Assembly (NCBI GenBank): GCA_002794775.1
Contig: NBAY01000020.1
Coordinates: forward strand, 531,554-595,553
DNA length: 64,000 nt
DNA from: Porodaedalea pini
Lineage: Eukaryota > Basidiomycota > Agaricomycetes > Hymenochaetales > Hymenochaetaceae
Direction of reading: 5' to 3'
Shown: one piece after another, positions 35,233 to 44,155 of the stretch
How the letters are laid out: each line of letters begins with the position of its first letter
How positions within the stretch are numbered: the first letter of the stretch is position 1
Notes under the pieces: model-generated
Database searches by the model: none
What the model was told of the DNA's origin: nothing
Seen by the model: the letters and a program-made list of their open reading frames with translations, nothing else
Made by a program: the position numbers and the translations under genes

Positions 35233-35488
35233 TCATACATTGTCCTCTTCCTCTTCGTTGTCCTCCTCACCCTCTTCATTGCCCTCCTCATCCTCAGTCC
35301 AGTCTCGATAGAAGTCTTCAATATCAGCTATGGCACCTAGGTCATGAGGATCGGTTGCCGCTTGGGTATTCAGAAAGATAATTCTGAGTAAGGGTTAGTA
35401 AGGGACCATAATATCACATAGATGCAGATGAACATACTGATTCCACCAAATCAATAGCTCAGCAGTGTACCTCTTGACATGTGGGACG

Positions 35489-35864
35489 TGTTAGGCGGGA
35501 GTCCGGGAGACGACTCGGACTGGGCAGGCCTCGGCTGACTGTCGTCTGGGACGTGCTATACTCGAGCGTAGACTCGGGACACGCTTTCTCAGGCTAGGTC
35601 GTCACGGAGGTAAGAGGAAAAGCAGAACAGGTGTTCAGATGCGATTCCTCTTCCTTATATACAGTGATCACCTCATGAGAACCGGTTGCCCCTTTGTCTA
35701 AAATTACATAAAAGGGAGCAGAATGGAACAAATGAAGGTCATGTGAAAGGAGTGTGGGAAATGATTGAAAAGATGATTAATTATAATGAAAAGGAGCGAT
35801 TAAAAATAAAAAGGAAATGGTAAAAGGGAAAAATAAAGAAAGGGTGAAAGTTCGAGTCCTGACA
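35489..35864 (-). repeat. 3' LTR of element 1 (376 bp)
   Basis: In element sense it starts TGTCAGGACTCG and ends CTCCCGCCTAACA; the pol stop codon TAA directly abuts it, preceded by the polypurine tract GAGGAGGGGG (35868-35877 on the complementary strand). Confidence 0.95.
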
Positions 35865-38800
35865 TTACCCCCTCCTCAAGGTTGGGCGTCCCGACCAACC
35901 AAGATCGCGGTCGTTTGGCTCGGTGTCGACAAAGAGTGGACGGAGTCGTGAGCGAGGGATATCGAGTTTGCGAGGAGCACCGGGGTGTTTGAGGTAGAAT
36001 TCAGCAATCGCCTCTTTTGCGTTCTCGCCGAAGTCCGTCTCTGGTTGCCAGGTTGGTTCGTTGTACCCGACCCACTTGACGAGGTACTGTAGTTTACCTC
36101 GGTGCAGACGTGAGTCAATGACCTCTTCAACTTCGTATTCTTCTTCGTTGTTGACGATTTCCGGTGGCGGCGGTGGCGGTAGCTTCTGGCTCTCAAAGGA
36201 CGGTTCAACGGCGGGTTTCAGTAGGGCCTCATTGAAGACAGGGTGGACCTTTTTCCATCTTTTGGGGAGCTTGAGCTTGTAGGCACTCGCTCCTACCTTG
36301 TCGACAATGTCGAAGGGACCGTACCATTTGTCGGCAAGCTTCTTCGTGGGTGAATCCGTGCTGATATTTCGTCCGTCGAGGAAGACCTTATCACCAGCCT
36401 TGTACTCCACTGATGCTCCTGCCGTCCGGTCATGGTAGCGTTTCATGTCTTCTGCTGCCTTGACCAGATTGTCCTTTGCCGCGCGATGGGTCTCCTTGAT
36501 GTGCTTTGCGAATTCTTCTGCCGACATGTTGGCAGAGGAAGTTCGTACGGTGTCGAAGCTCCTGGGGTGACGTCCAGTGTTCGCGTAGAAGGGTGACATT
36601 TTTGTTGCCGAATGTTCGCGGTTGTTGTACGCGAACTCTGCGAGAGGGAGCCAGTCCTTCCAGTCCGATTGCCGATGGTCAACGAAGAGTCGGAGGTATT
36701 GTTCGAGCTCTTGGTTGACGCGTTCCGTCTGACCATCCGTTTGCGGGTGGTATGCCGTTGACGGGTTACCCTCGATGTGTAGGAGTTTGTACAGCTCCTT
36801 CATCATCGATGCGTCGAACTGCGTGCCGCGGTCATGGATGATCTTTTTCGGCAAACCGTGGAGGCGGAAGATATGATCGCGGTACAGCTGGGCCATGCCT
36901 TCTGCTGACAGTCTTGTCGTCGTCGGGATCGCGTGCATCTGCTTCGAGAACCTATCCACGAAGACGCAGATCGCGTTGTGTCCCTTGGAGTCCGGGAGCT
37001 CTCCGATTAGGTCGACCGTGACTATCTCCCAGGGACCTTCAGGGATTGCGTTAGGATGAAGTGGCCTCGACCTTGATGCCCTCAGAGCCTTCGTCCGTTG
37101 GCAACGGTCGCATCCTCGGACGTATGCTCGGACATCGGAGAACATCGACGCCCACCAGAAGTCTCGACGTACCAGTTCGACCGTCTTCGACGATCCGGGA
37201 TGTCCTGCCAGGGCCGAGTCGTGGCACTCCCGCAACACCGCTTCCTTCATCGTCGACGGCACGTACACCTTGCCTTTCATCCGCCACAACCCGTCGACTT
37301 CTGCCATATTCGCCGGCCTTTCCGACTCGTCCTGCGCCCTCTGCGCGTCACCCACTCGTTCCAACACTTCCTCCCGAGACGTTCTGACCACTCCACGATT
37401 TAGCCACTTGTCCTTGATGAACACGACGTCGTCGTTGTCATCCTTTCCCTCATCATAGCCTGCTTTGCGCGACAGTAAGTCCGCCTTGCCCATCGTCTTC
37501 CCCGACTTGTGTTCGAGGTGGAAGTCAAACTCCTCGAGTTCGGTTCGCCAGCGGGCTTGGCGGTAGCTCAGCTTCTGCGCTGACCTGAAGTAGGTGAGGT
37601 TAGCGTGGTCGGACCAGATTTCGATCTTGTGGTGGGCGCCGAGGAGGTATTGTCGCCATTCCTTGAGCGCCGAAACGATCGCGAGCATCTCCTTGTCGTA
37701 GATCTCGTAGTTTCGTTCAGCGGGTAGGAGTGCTTCTGACCTATAGGCAATCACCCTCCACTTCCCTTCCTGTTTCTGTAACAACACACCGCCAAGCGCA
37801 AAGTTTGACGAGTCCGCTTCTACGCGGAAAGGACCCTCGTCGTTGGCGATGGCTAGGACTGGAGGTGAGCAGAGACGTCGTCTCAGCTCCTCGAACGCCT
37901 CCTGCTGTTCGGTCTCCCATACCCAGTCCTTCTTGCCCGTTAACGACGTCAGTGGATGGACCACCTTGCTGTAGTCCTTGATGAACCGTCGCAGCCAGTT
38001 ACCCATGCCGAGGAACTGTTGTAGCTGCTTCAGGTTTCGTGGGACCGGCCAGTTCGCAATTGCCTCCGTCTTTGCTGGGTCAGCCTTGATTTCGCCATTA
38101 CCGATGATGTGGCCGAGGTATTTGACGACCTTGGCGTCAAACTCGCACTTCTCCGGTTTCAGGTATAGGCCATTCTCTCGAAGGATCTGAAGGACGCGCC
38201 TCGACGTGTCTATATGTTCCTCAATGGTTTCCGAGAGGATTAATATGTCGTCGAGGTATACGATGATCAGGTTAGCGTAAATCAGTTCCTTGAAGATGTG
38301 ATTGACAAAAGCCTGGAACGTTGCCGGGGCGTTGCAGAGACCAAAGAACATGACCGTCGGTTCGAAGAGGCCCATGTTTGTGCGAAACGCTGCCTTCCAT
38401 TCGTCACCTTCGCGGATCCGGACGTTGTAGTATCCCCAACGAAGGTCAAGTTTAGTGATGTACTTCGCCTTCTTGACCTTGTCAACGAGTTCGTCGATGA
38501 GAGGGAGGGGATACTTATTCTTGATCGTGCCGTCATTGAGTTTACGGTAGTCCTGGATCGGGCGTAGCGACTTGTCGGCCTTCTTGATGAAGAAGAAGGG
38601 CGACGCCATTGGTGATATCGACCGTCGAATGCGACCCGACTTCAGATTTTCGTCGAGGAAGTCCTTGAGTGACTGTTGCTCAGTTGGCGTGAGCGGATAG
38701 ATCTTACAGTCGCTTGGTTTGAAGTCAGGCTTCAAGTCGATGACATGGTCCCAGGGTCGGTGTTCCGGCAGTTTCTCGAATCCCTTCTCCGAGAAGACGT

Positions 38801-39509
38801 CGGCGTAATCGTTGAGGTATGCGGGCCAGGACGCCTTGTCCATTCGCACCTCTCTCATCCTCCCCGTCTCTTCCGCCACCTCCAACACCTTCCGCATGCC
38901 GTCCTCTACAACCTTCTCCACCACACATTCGCTCGGGCAGCGAGTGAAGTCGAGTGTCCCTGTTTTCCAGTCGACCTCTGGGTTGTGCCGTCGAAGCCAG
39001 TCGTATCCCAGGAAGATGTTGGACGATGCTAGCGAGGTTACTGCCAGGACGATTTGTTCCTTGTGGTGACCGATCGTAAGTTCAACGTCGACGTATTCCT
39101 CGATCAACCCGGCCTCGTTGTGCGTACCGTCGGCATTGAGTACCGCAAGGGGTCGAATGTAGCGTTTCGTTTCCAACCCGTACCTCTCGACGAACCTGAT
39201 GTCGATGCAGGATCCCGTGCATCCCGAATCCACAAGGGCATGCGCGTCTACCTCCCTCACTTCACCTTCCACGCTGTGTTCGACGTTCAGGAGAAGGTCC
39301 AGCTGGCGTCCGCCAGTTCCTCTCATGAACAGCTGCTCGTACTCCTTACTTTCTTTTACACCGGTGGGGACTTCGTACTCGGGAAAACCATCGACGTCGT
39401 TTGTATTTACGTATTGTACAGACGGTTGGTTATATTTTAGTGAGTCCGGATTCAAAGTCCCTTGTTCCTCTCGGTCAGTCGTCCCGATGGCTACGCCTGA
39501 CCACTCCCA
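35865..39509 (-). CDS. pol: element 1 pol polyprotein (protease, RT, RNase H, integrase, chromodomain)
   Basis: The frame has no ATG near its start; it is read from the -1 frame after a slippery site at 39515-39509 and spans 1215 codons including the stop. Domains in order: aspartic protease ALVDSGCTGSCID, reverse transcriptase with YLDDILI, RNase H (DKEMLAIVSALKEW, WSDHANL), integrase zinc finger (H-x-H then CDRCQRTK), the DDE core (VDLIGELPDSKG, HDRGTQFD, YHPQTDGQTERVNQE), a GPY/F-type module (WYGPFDIVDKVGASAYKL) and a chromodomain (EEYEVEEVIDSRLHRGKLQY, VKWVGYNEPTWQPE). A chromodomain places it among chromoviruses, which usually target particular chromatin. The frame is fully open. Confidence 0.95.
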   Translation of the reverse strand, partial: WEWSGVAIGTTDREEQGTLNPDSLKYNQPSVQYVNTNDVDGFPEYEVPTGVKESKEYEQLFMRGTGGRQLDLLLNVEHSVEGEVREVDAHALVDSGCTGSCIDIRFVERYGLETKRYIRPLAVLNADGTHNEAGLIEEYVDVELTIGHHKEQIVLAVTSLASSNIFLGYDWLRRHNPEVDWKTGTLDFTRCPSECVVEKVVEDGMRKVLEVAEETGRMREVRMDKASWPAYLNDYADVFSEKGFEKLPEHRPWDHVIDLKPDFKPSDCKIYPLTPTEQQSLKDFLDENLKSGRIRRSISPMASPFFFIKKADKSLRPIQDYRKLNDGTIKNKYPLPLIDELVDKVKKAKYITKLDLRWGYYNVRIREGDEWKAAFRTNMGLFEPTVMFFGLCNAPATFQAFVNHIFKELIYANLIIVYLDDILILSETIEEHIDTSRRVLQILRENGLYLKPEKCEFDAKVVKYLGHIIGNGEIKADPAKTEAIANWPVPRNLKQLQQFLGMGNWLRRFIKDYSKVVHPLTSLTGKKDWVWETEQQEAFEELRRRLCSPPVLAIANDEGPFRVEADSSNFALGGVLLQKQEGKWRVIAYRSEALLPAERNYEIYDKEMLAIVSALKEWRQYLLGAHHKIEIWSDHANLTYFRSAQKLSYRQARWRTELEEFDFHLEHKSGKTMGKADLLSRKAGYDEGKDDNDDVVFIKDKWLNRGVVRTSREEVLERVGDAQRAQDESERPANMAEVDGLWRMKGKVYVPSTMKEAVLRECHDSALAGHPGSSKTVELVRRDFWWASMFSDVRAYVRGCDRCQRTKALRASRSRPLHPNAIPEGPWEIVTVDLIGELPDSKGHNAICVFVDRFSKQMHAIPTTTRLSAEGMAQLYRDHIFRLHGLPKKIIHDRGTQFDASMMKELYKLLHIEGNPSTAYHPQTDGQTERVNQELEQYLRLFVDHRQSDWKDWLPLAEFAYNNREHSATKMSPFYANTGRHPRSFDTVRTSSANMSAEEFAKHIKETHRAAKDNLVKAAEDMKRYHDRTAGASVEYKAGDKVFLDGRNISTDSPTKKLADKWYGPFDIVDKVGASAYKLKLPKRWKKVHPVFNEALLKPAVEPSFESQKLPPPPPPEIVNNEEEYEVEEVIDSRLHRGKLQYLVKWVGYNEPTWQPETDFGENAKEAIAEFYLKHPGAPRKLDIPRSRLRPLFVDTEPNDRDLGWSGRPTLRRG

Positions 39510-39515
39510 AAACCC
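39473..39515 (-). promoter_or_regulatory. programmed -1 frameshift signal, element 1
   Basis: In element sense: heptamer G-GGT-TTT in the gag frame (39515-39509), a 6-nt spacer, then GGTCAG (39502-39497) that can pair with CTGACC (39478-39473) across an 18-nt loop. Slipping back one base enters the open pol frame, which is free of stops from here. The gag stop lies inside the loop. Layout matches classical eukaryotic -1 signals. Confidence 0.7.
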
Positions 39516-40570
39516 TGCGAGTCGACGACCTCTTCGTCATTCTCTTCTTCTTCCACATAGTCCTGCACCGTCGACCTCCGAGTGTCTACGACTTCCTCGA
39601 AGGCCGACTCCTTCATCGCGCCGAGCTCGTCCGCGAGGATGCGACGCTCGCCTGGTGCCATTAGCTCCAGCATGCGCTGGATGATCGGCTTCCCCTGCGG
39701 GCACTTGTCCTTGAAATGGCCCAGCCCGCCGCAGATCCAGCACGCGCGTCGTCGCTGCGCCTCGTTCATTGAGACGTCCATCGGTTGACCAGCGCCTCCG
39801 AACGTGACGCCGGTCGCGTCGCGTTTGTCGACGTGTGGGGCTGCAACTTGGCGCCGAGCGGGGGGTGCCTGTTGTTGTTGACGAGGTTGAGGTATGAACG
39901 GACGGCCTCGTTGGATCGCTCGGATCTGCTGTTCGCCACGATCGATCTCGATAGCCTTGTTCTTCCATGCCTCATACGTTGTTGGCACGGGCGTCGACCT
40001 CAGCACGCCGCGGACTACCTCGATGTTCATTGCTCGCTTGAGACGATCGCAGATGACGCTGTCGTCCTTCAGTTCCGCCCGCTTGATGATGACGTCGAGT
40101 TGTTGGAAGAACTTATCCGCGGTGAGGTCCTTCTGAACCTTCTCCCGGAAATCCTTCAGCGCCGCTTCCTTTCGATTCGGGTCGTCGAACGAGGCGTCGA
40201 GTCGTTCCTGGAATCTATCCCAGCTGTCCGTGAAGGTGACAACTCCCGACGTTGTCGATTCCTCGACGTAGTTCTGCGCCCACGTTGCCGCATTACCACC
40301 CTTCAGGTAGGAGAGAGCTACGTAAATTTTGCTTTCCGACGTAGGGTATCGATTTGGGTTCGCGGACACGAAAAGGAGGACTTCTCGTCTGAAATCGAGG
40401 TAATCGTCGCCGCCAGTGAATTCTCGTGGCCGGGCGACGTCTATGTTGGGGGTCGGGGGGTTAGCGGCTGCGACCGGTGCTGGGGCGTTGTTCGCCTGAT
40501 GGGCGAAGGCATTCGCCACGATGGCCGCGATCTGCGCCATTTGCTGTTGGCTGAAACCTTCTGCTGACAT
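39491..40570 (-). CDS. gag: element 1 Gag (CCHC zinc knuckle), 359 aa from first ATG
   Basis: Starts at the first ATG of the element (MSAEGFSQQQMAQIAAIVAN), contains the capsid-like region (PREFTGGDDYLDFRREVLLF, LSYLKGGNAATWAQNYVEE) and ends with a CX2CX4HX4C knuckle, CWICGGLGHFKDKCP. The same reading frame is open for 120 codons upstream of the ATG and those codons are conserved in element 2 (PGPYRE, SPPTPPE), so the real N-terminus may lie upstream or the leader codes for something else. Confidence 0.9.
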   Translation of the reverse strand: MSAEGFSQQQMAQIAAIVANAFAHQANNAPAPVAAANPPTPNIDVARPREFTGGDDYLDFRREVLLFVSANPNRYPTSESKIYVALSYLKGGNAATWAQNYVEESTTSGVVTFTDSWDRFQERLDASFDDPNRKEAALKDFREKVQKDLTADKFFQQLDVIIKRAELKDDSVICDRLKRAMNIEVVRGVLRSTPVPTTYEAWKNKAIEIDRGEQQIRAIQRGRPFIPQPRQQQQAPPARRQVAAPHVDKRDATGVTFGGAGQPMDVSMNEAQRRRACWICGGLGHFKDKCPQGKPIIQRMLELMAPGERRILADELGAMKESAFEEVVDTRRSTVQDYVEEEENDEEVVDSQGFGSGQA

Positions 40571-41330
40571 CGCGGGTTCGGGTGCGGGTGTCGAAGGTTC
40601 TGGGGGAGTCGGCGGTGAGGGGTCTCTGTTGGTCTCGCGGTAAGGACCTGGGGTCGGTGGTAGGTTGACCGTAGATGTTGACGGTGCGGGTGACGACGGA
40701 GCGGCTGGGGGCCACCTTGCTCTCCTTCCTTGTTCGTCTGATGAATACCAGCTGCGCCGGATTTCACTCCACCAGATGTCGTGAGTGACGCCGCTATTAT
40801 TGGTCGCGACGTAGCCTGGTCGGTCTGGATCCCAACGGGCTGAAGCAGGAAGGGCCCGTTGCTGTTCGTCGGTGAGATCTATCTTGACGTTGGCGGAGGG
40901 ACAGGGATCGGTTGCGCGTCCGATCCGGGGTTACGCCAACGTTGAGCGGGTTCGTCAGCGAAGTTGATGACGAGGCGGTAGGATCCGAGTGAGATTACAA
41001 ACGAGATCGTCGTTGAAGTTTGGACTCGTCTAGTTACCCACGTCCACGTCAGGTGCGTGCTCCACCAGAGGCTAATCCGGAGAGCCAGGGTGGGAGGGAG
41101 TTTCCCGATTGGGGCGTCCGGTCCTCCAAGGTCAAGTAGGTGCCCAAATGCGGTAATAGTCGGGGAAAGTCGGATTACTTAATACACGAACGTTCGAAAA
41201 CGCCCGGGCGGGGTTGAGGGTTGTCGTTCAGGGGTTTTTTCACGTCAAGTCCGTCGAGGGGAATGCTCCTCTAGACCGAGTGAAGGCGAGTCGACAGCGA
41301 CGACGTACGCTGGGGACGAGCCTGGGTGTG

Positions 41331-41341
41331 GTTCTGCTTTT
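41331..41341 (-). promoter_or_regulatory. self-complementary primer binding site, element 1
   Basis: One base inside the 5' LTR, in element sense, is AAAAGCAGAAC. Its exact complement GTTCTGCTTTT sits in the LTR at 41482-41472, 33 nt downstream of the TATATAAG box (41515-41508), where transcription should begin. This is the arrangement of Tf1/sushi-type self-priming rather than tRNA priming. Confidence 0.7.
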
Positions 41342-41342
41342 A

Positions 41343-41718
41343 TGTTAGGCGGGAGTCCGGGAGACGACTCGGACTGGGCAGGCCTCGGCTGACTGTCGTC
41401 TGGGACGTGCTATACTCGAGCGTAGACTCGGGACACGCTTTCTCAGGCTAGGTCGTCACGGAGGTAAGAGGAAAAGCAGAACAGGTGTTCAGATGCGATT
41501 CCTCTTCCTTATATACAGTGATCACCTCATGAGAACCGGTTGCCCCTTTGTCTAAAATTACATAAAAGGGAGCAGAATGGAACAAATGAAGGTCATGTGA
41601 AAGGAGTGTGGGAAATGATTGAAAAGATGATTAATTATAATGAAAAGGAGCGATTAAAAATAAAAAGGAAATGGTAAAAGGGAAAAATAAAGAAAGGGTG
41701 AAAGTTCGAGTCCTGACA
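41343..41718 (-). repeat. 5' LTR of element 1 (376 bp) with promoter
   Basis: By eye identical to the other LTR. Contains TATATAAG at 41515-41508 (minus strand) and the predicted transcript start at about 41482. Confidence 0.95.
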
Positions 41719-41928
41719 GGACGTCAGACCTGAACAATTGAATAATACCATTAAACATCTCGGGTATTTCTGGAGCACTCAACGTAGAGAAATGGAGCCT
41801 TGCGCTAAGAGCAAAGTAGACCTGGTAGTAATACATTTTTCAGTATTATATATGCGCAAACCGTGAAACAAATAAAATACCTGGACAGTAACGTATGCAA
41901 GTGATCCTGGAGTGACTTCGGTCATACC
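41719..41928. other. 210 bp of host gene between the two elements
   Basis: Contains parts of exons 2 and 3 and intron 2 of the interrupted host gene plus one copy of each target duplication (GGACG at the left, ATACC at the right). Confidence 0.85.
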
Positions 41929-42341
41929 TGTTAGAACCTGAACTTTCACCTTTTCCTTTATTCTCCCTTTTACCATTTCCTTTATTATATTCATCCTTTT
42001 CATCATATTTACCCATCTTACACAATCATTCCCACACTGCCTTCATTCGTTCCATTCCCACTCGTTAGGTAATGTTAGGTAATATAGTCTCACGGTCATC
42101 GCTATATAAGGTCTCAGGAATCGCATGAACTCCTTGTTCTGCTTTTCCTCTTACCTCCACGACGACCTAGGTGAGACTCGTCCCCCTTGTATTAGTTTAG
42201 ACTTGTATTAATCCTCTTACCTCCGCGACGACCTAGCCTGAGTAAGCGTGTCCCGAGTCTACGCTCGAGTACAGCACGTCCCAGACAACAGTCAGCCGAG
42301 ACCTGCCCAGTCCGAGTCATCTCCCGGACTCCCGCCTAACA
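41929..42341 (+). repeat. 5' LTR of element 2 (413 bp) with promoter
   Basis: Starts TGTTAGAACC, ends CGCCTAACA. TATATAAG at 42103-42110 and the predicted transcript start GTTCTGCTTTT at 42136-42146, the same 33-nt spacing as element 1. A segment with CCTCTTACCTCC and CGACGACCTAG occurs twice after the start site, which explains much of the extra length relative to element 1. Confidence 0.95.
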
Positions 42342-42342
42342 T

Positions 42343-42353
42343 AAAAGCAGAAC
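42343..42353 (+). promoter_or_regulatory. self-complementary primer binding site, element 2
   Basis: AAAAGCAGAAC lies one base after the LTR and is the exact complement of GTTCTGCTTTT at 42136-42146, the predicted RNA 5' end. Confidence 0.7.
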
Positions 42354-43063
42354 CTCACCCAGGCTCATCCCCAGCGTACGTCGTCGCTGTCGACTCGCCC
42401 TCACTCGGTCTAGAGGAGTACTCCCCTCGAAGGACCTAACGTGTAAACCCCCTAAACAACAACCCTCAACCCTGCCCGGACGTTTCCGGACGTTCGTGTA
42501 TTAAGTAATCACTCCAACCAACCTTTCCCGACCCTGGCTCTCCGGATTAGCCTCTGGTGGAGCACGCACCTGACGTGGACGTAGGTGACCAGACGAGTAC
42601 AAACTTCAACGACAATCTCGTTTGTGATCTCACTCGGATCCTACCGCCTCGTCATCAATTTCGCTGACGAACCCGCCCAATGTTGGCGTAACCCCGGTAC
42701 CAACGCACACCCGATCCCTGTTCCTCCTCCATCGTCAACATAGATCTCGACGAGGAACAACGTCGTGCTCTCCCGTCTCGTTCCTGGTACAACGAGGAAC
42801 ACCGCTCCTGGTTCACGGTTACTCAAACAGGCGTTGAATACGTTATCTGGTGGCGTGCAGAGAAAGGACTCTGGTATTCGACGCTTGAAGGAGGAAGAAG
42901 ATTAAAGTGGGCTCCTGCGCCGATAGATCAGACAACCCCGATTTCGCCATCGCTTTCGACGTCGACCATCCTCCCACCGATCCCAGGACCGTATAGAGAA
43001 GCACGACGAGATTCATCACCACCGACCCCCCCTGAGCGACAAACGGACACGCCTAGAACAACA

Positions 43064-44137
43064 ATGTCGATGGGAGGCTTCAGCACACAACAGTTGGAGC
43101 AAATCGCGGCGATTGTAGCGGGCGCCTTCGCTCACCAAGCCGCAAACACCCCAGCGGGCCCTAATACCGCTGCTGTACCAAACATCGACGTCGCCCGACC
43201 ACGTGAATTCACTGGTGGCGACGATTACCTCGACTTCAGACGTGAAGTCCTCCTTTTCGTATCCGCAAATCCAAGTCGATACCCTACGTCAGAGAGTAAG
43301 ATTTATGTAGCTCTCTCCTACCTGAAGGGTGGTAATGCGGCAACGTGGGCGCAGAACTACGTCGAGGAGTCGACAACGTCGGGAATCATCACCTTCACCG
43401 ACAGCTGGGAAAGATTCCAGGAACGACTCGACGCCTCGTTCGACGACCCGAATCGCAAGGAGAAAGCGCTGAAGGATTTCCGAGATAAGGTTCAGAAGGA
43501 CCTAACCGCGGACGAGTTCTTCCAGAAGTTCGACGTGATCATTAAGTGCGCCGAGCTGAAAGACGACAGCGTCATCTGCGATCGCCTCAAGCGAGCGATG
43601 AACATCGAGGTGGTCCGTGGAGTGCTAAGGTCGACGCCAGTCCCGACAAAATACGAGGATTGGAAGAACAAGGCAATCGAAATAGACCGTGGCGAACAGC
43701 AGATTCGCGCTATCCAACGAAGACGCGCCTTTCTTCCCCCTCCTCGCCTACCACAACAAGCACCCCCAGCTTGCCATCAGGTAGCGGCCCCTCACGTCGA
43801 TAGACGCGACGCGACCGGCGTCACCTTCAGAGGCGCTGGTCAGCCGATGGACGTCTCAATGAACGAGGCACAACGACGACGCGCGTGCTGGATCTGTGGC
43901 GGGTTGGGCCACTTCAAGGACAAGTGCCCGCAAGCGAAACCGATCATCCAGCGCATGCTGGAACTGATGGCGCCAGGCGAACGCCGTGTCCTCGCCGACG
44001 AGCTCGGAGCAATGAAGGAGTCGGCCTTCGAGGAAGTCGTAGACACTCGGAGGTCGACTGTGGAGGACTATGTGGAGGAAGAAGACAATGACAAAGAGGT
44101 CGTCGACTCGCAGGGTTTTGCGAGTGGTCAGGCGTAG
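43064..44137 (+). CDS. gag: element 2 Gag (CCHC zinc knuckle), 357 aa
   Basis: Open throughout, begins MSMGGFSTQQLEQIAAIVAG and ends with the CWICGGLGHFKDKCP knuckle and a short acidic tail. Close relative of the element 1 Gag. The frame is also open for 124 codons upstream of this ATG. Confidence 0.9.
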   Translation: MSMGGFSTQQLEQIAAIVAGAFAHQAANTPAGPNTAAVPNIDVARPREFTGGDDYLDFRREVLLFVSANPSRYPTSESKIYVALSYLKGGNAATWAQNYVEESTTSGIITFTDSWERFQERLDASFDDPNRKEKALKDFRDKVQKDLTADEFFQKFDVIIKCAELKDDSVICDRLKRAMNIEVVRGVLRSTPVPTKYEDWKNKAIEIDRGEQQIRAIQRRRAFLPPPRLPQQAPPACHQVAAPHVDRRDATGVTFRGAGQPMDVSMNEAQRRRACWICGGLGHFKDKCPQAKPIIQRMLELMAPGERRVLADELGAMKESAFEEVVDTRRSTVEDYVEEEDNDKEVVDSQGFASGQA

Positions 44138-44155
44138 CCATCGAAGCGACTGACC
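44113..44155 (+). promoter_or_regulatory. programmed -1 frameshift signal, element 2
   Basis: GGGTTTT at 44113-44119, 6-nt spacer, then GGTCAG (44126-44131) pairing with CTGACC (44150-44155). Heptamer, spacer length and both stem halves are the same as in element 1 although the loop and spacer bases differ. Confidence 0.7.

Larger units (their letters stand above)
35489..41718 (-). mobile_element. complete Ty3/gypsy chromovirus (element 1)
   Basis: Length 6230 bp with 376-bp LTRs at both ends and target duplication GGACG at 35484-35488 and 41719-41723. I find no difference between the two LTRs by eye, and both gag and pol are open, so insertion is recent and the copy may be active. Order on the minus strand: LTR, primer site, long leader, gag, pol (protease, RT, RNase H, integrase, chromodomain), LTR. 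Confidence 0.95.

Noticed and set aside
37051..37403. Open frames antisense to pol of element 1
   Set aside because: Shadow frames of the conserved integrase coding sequence.
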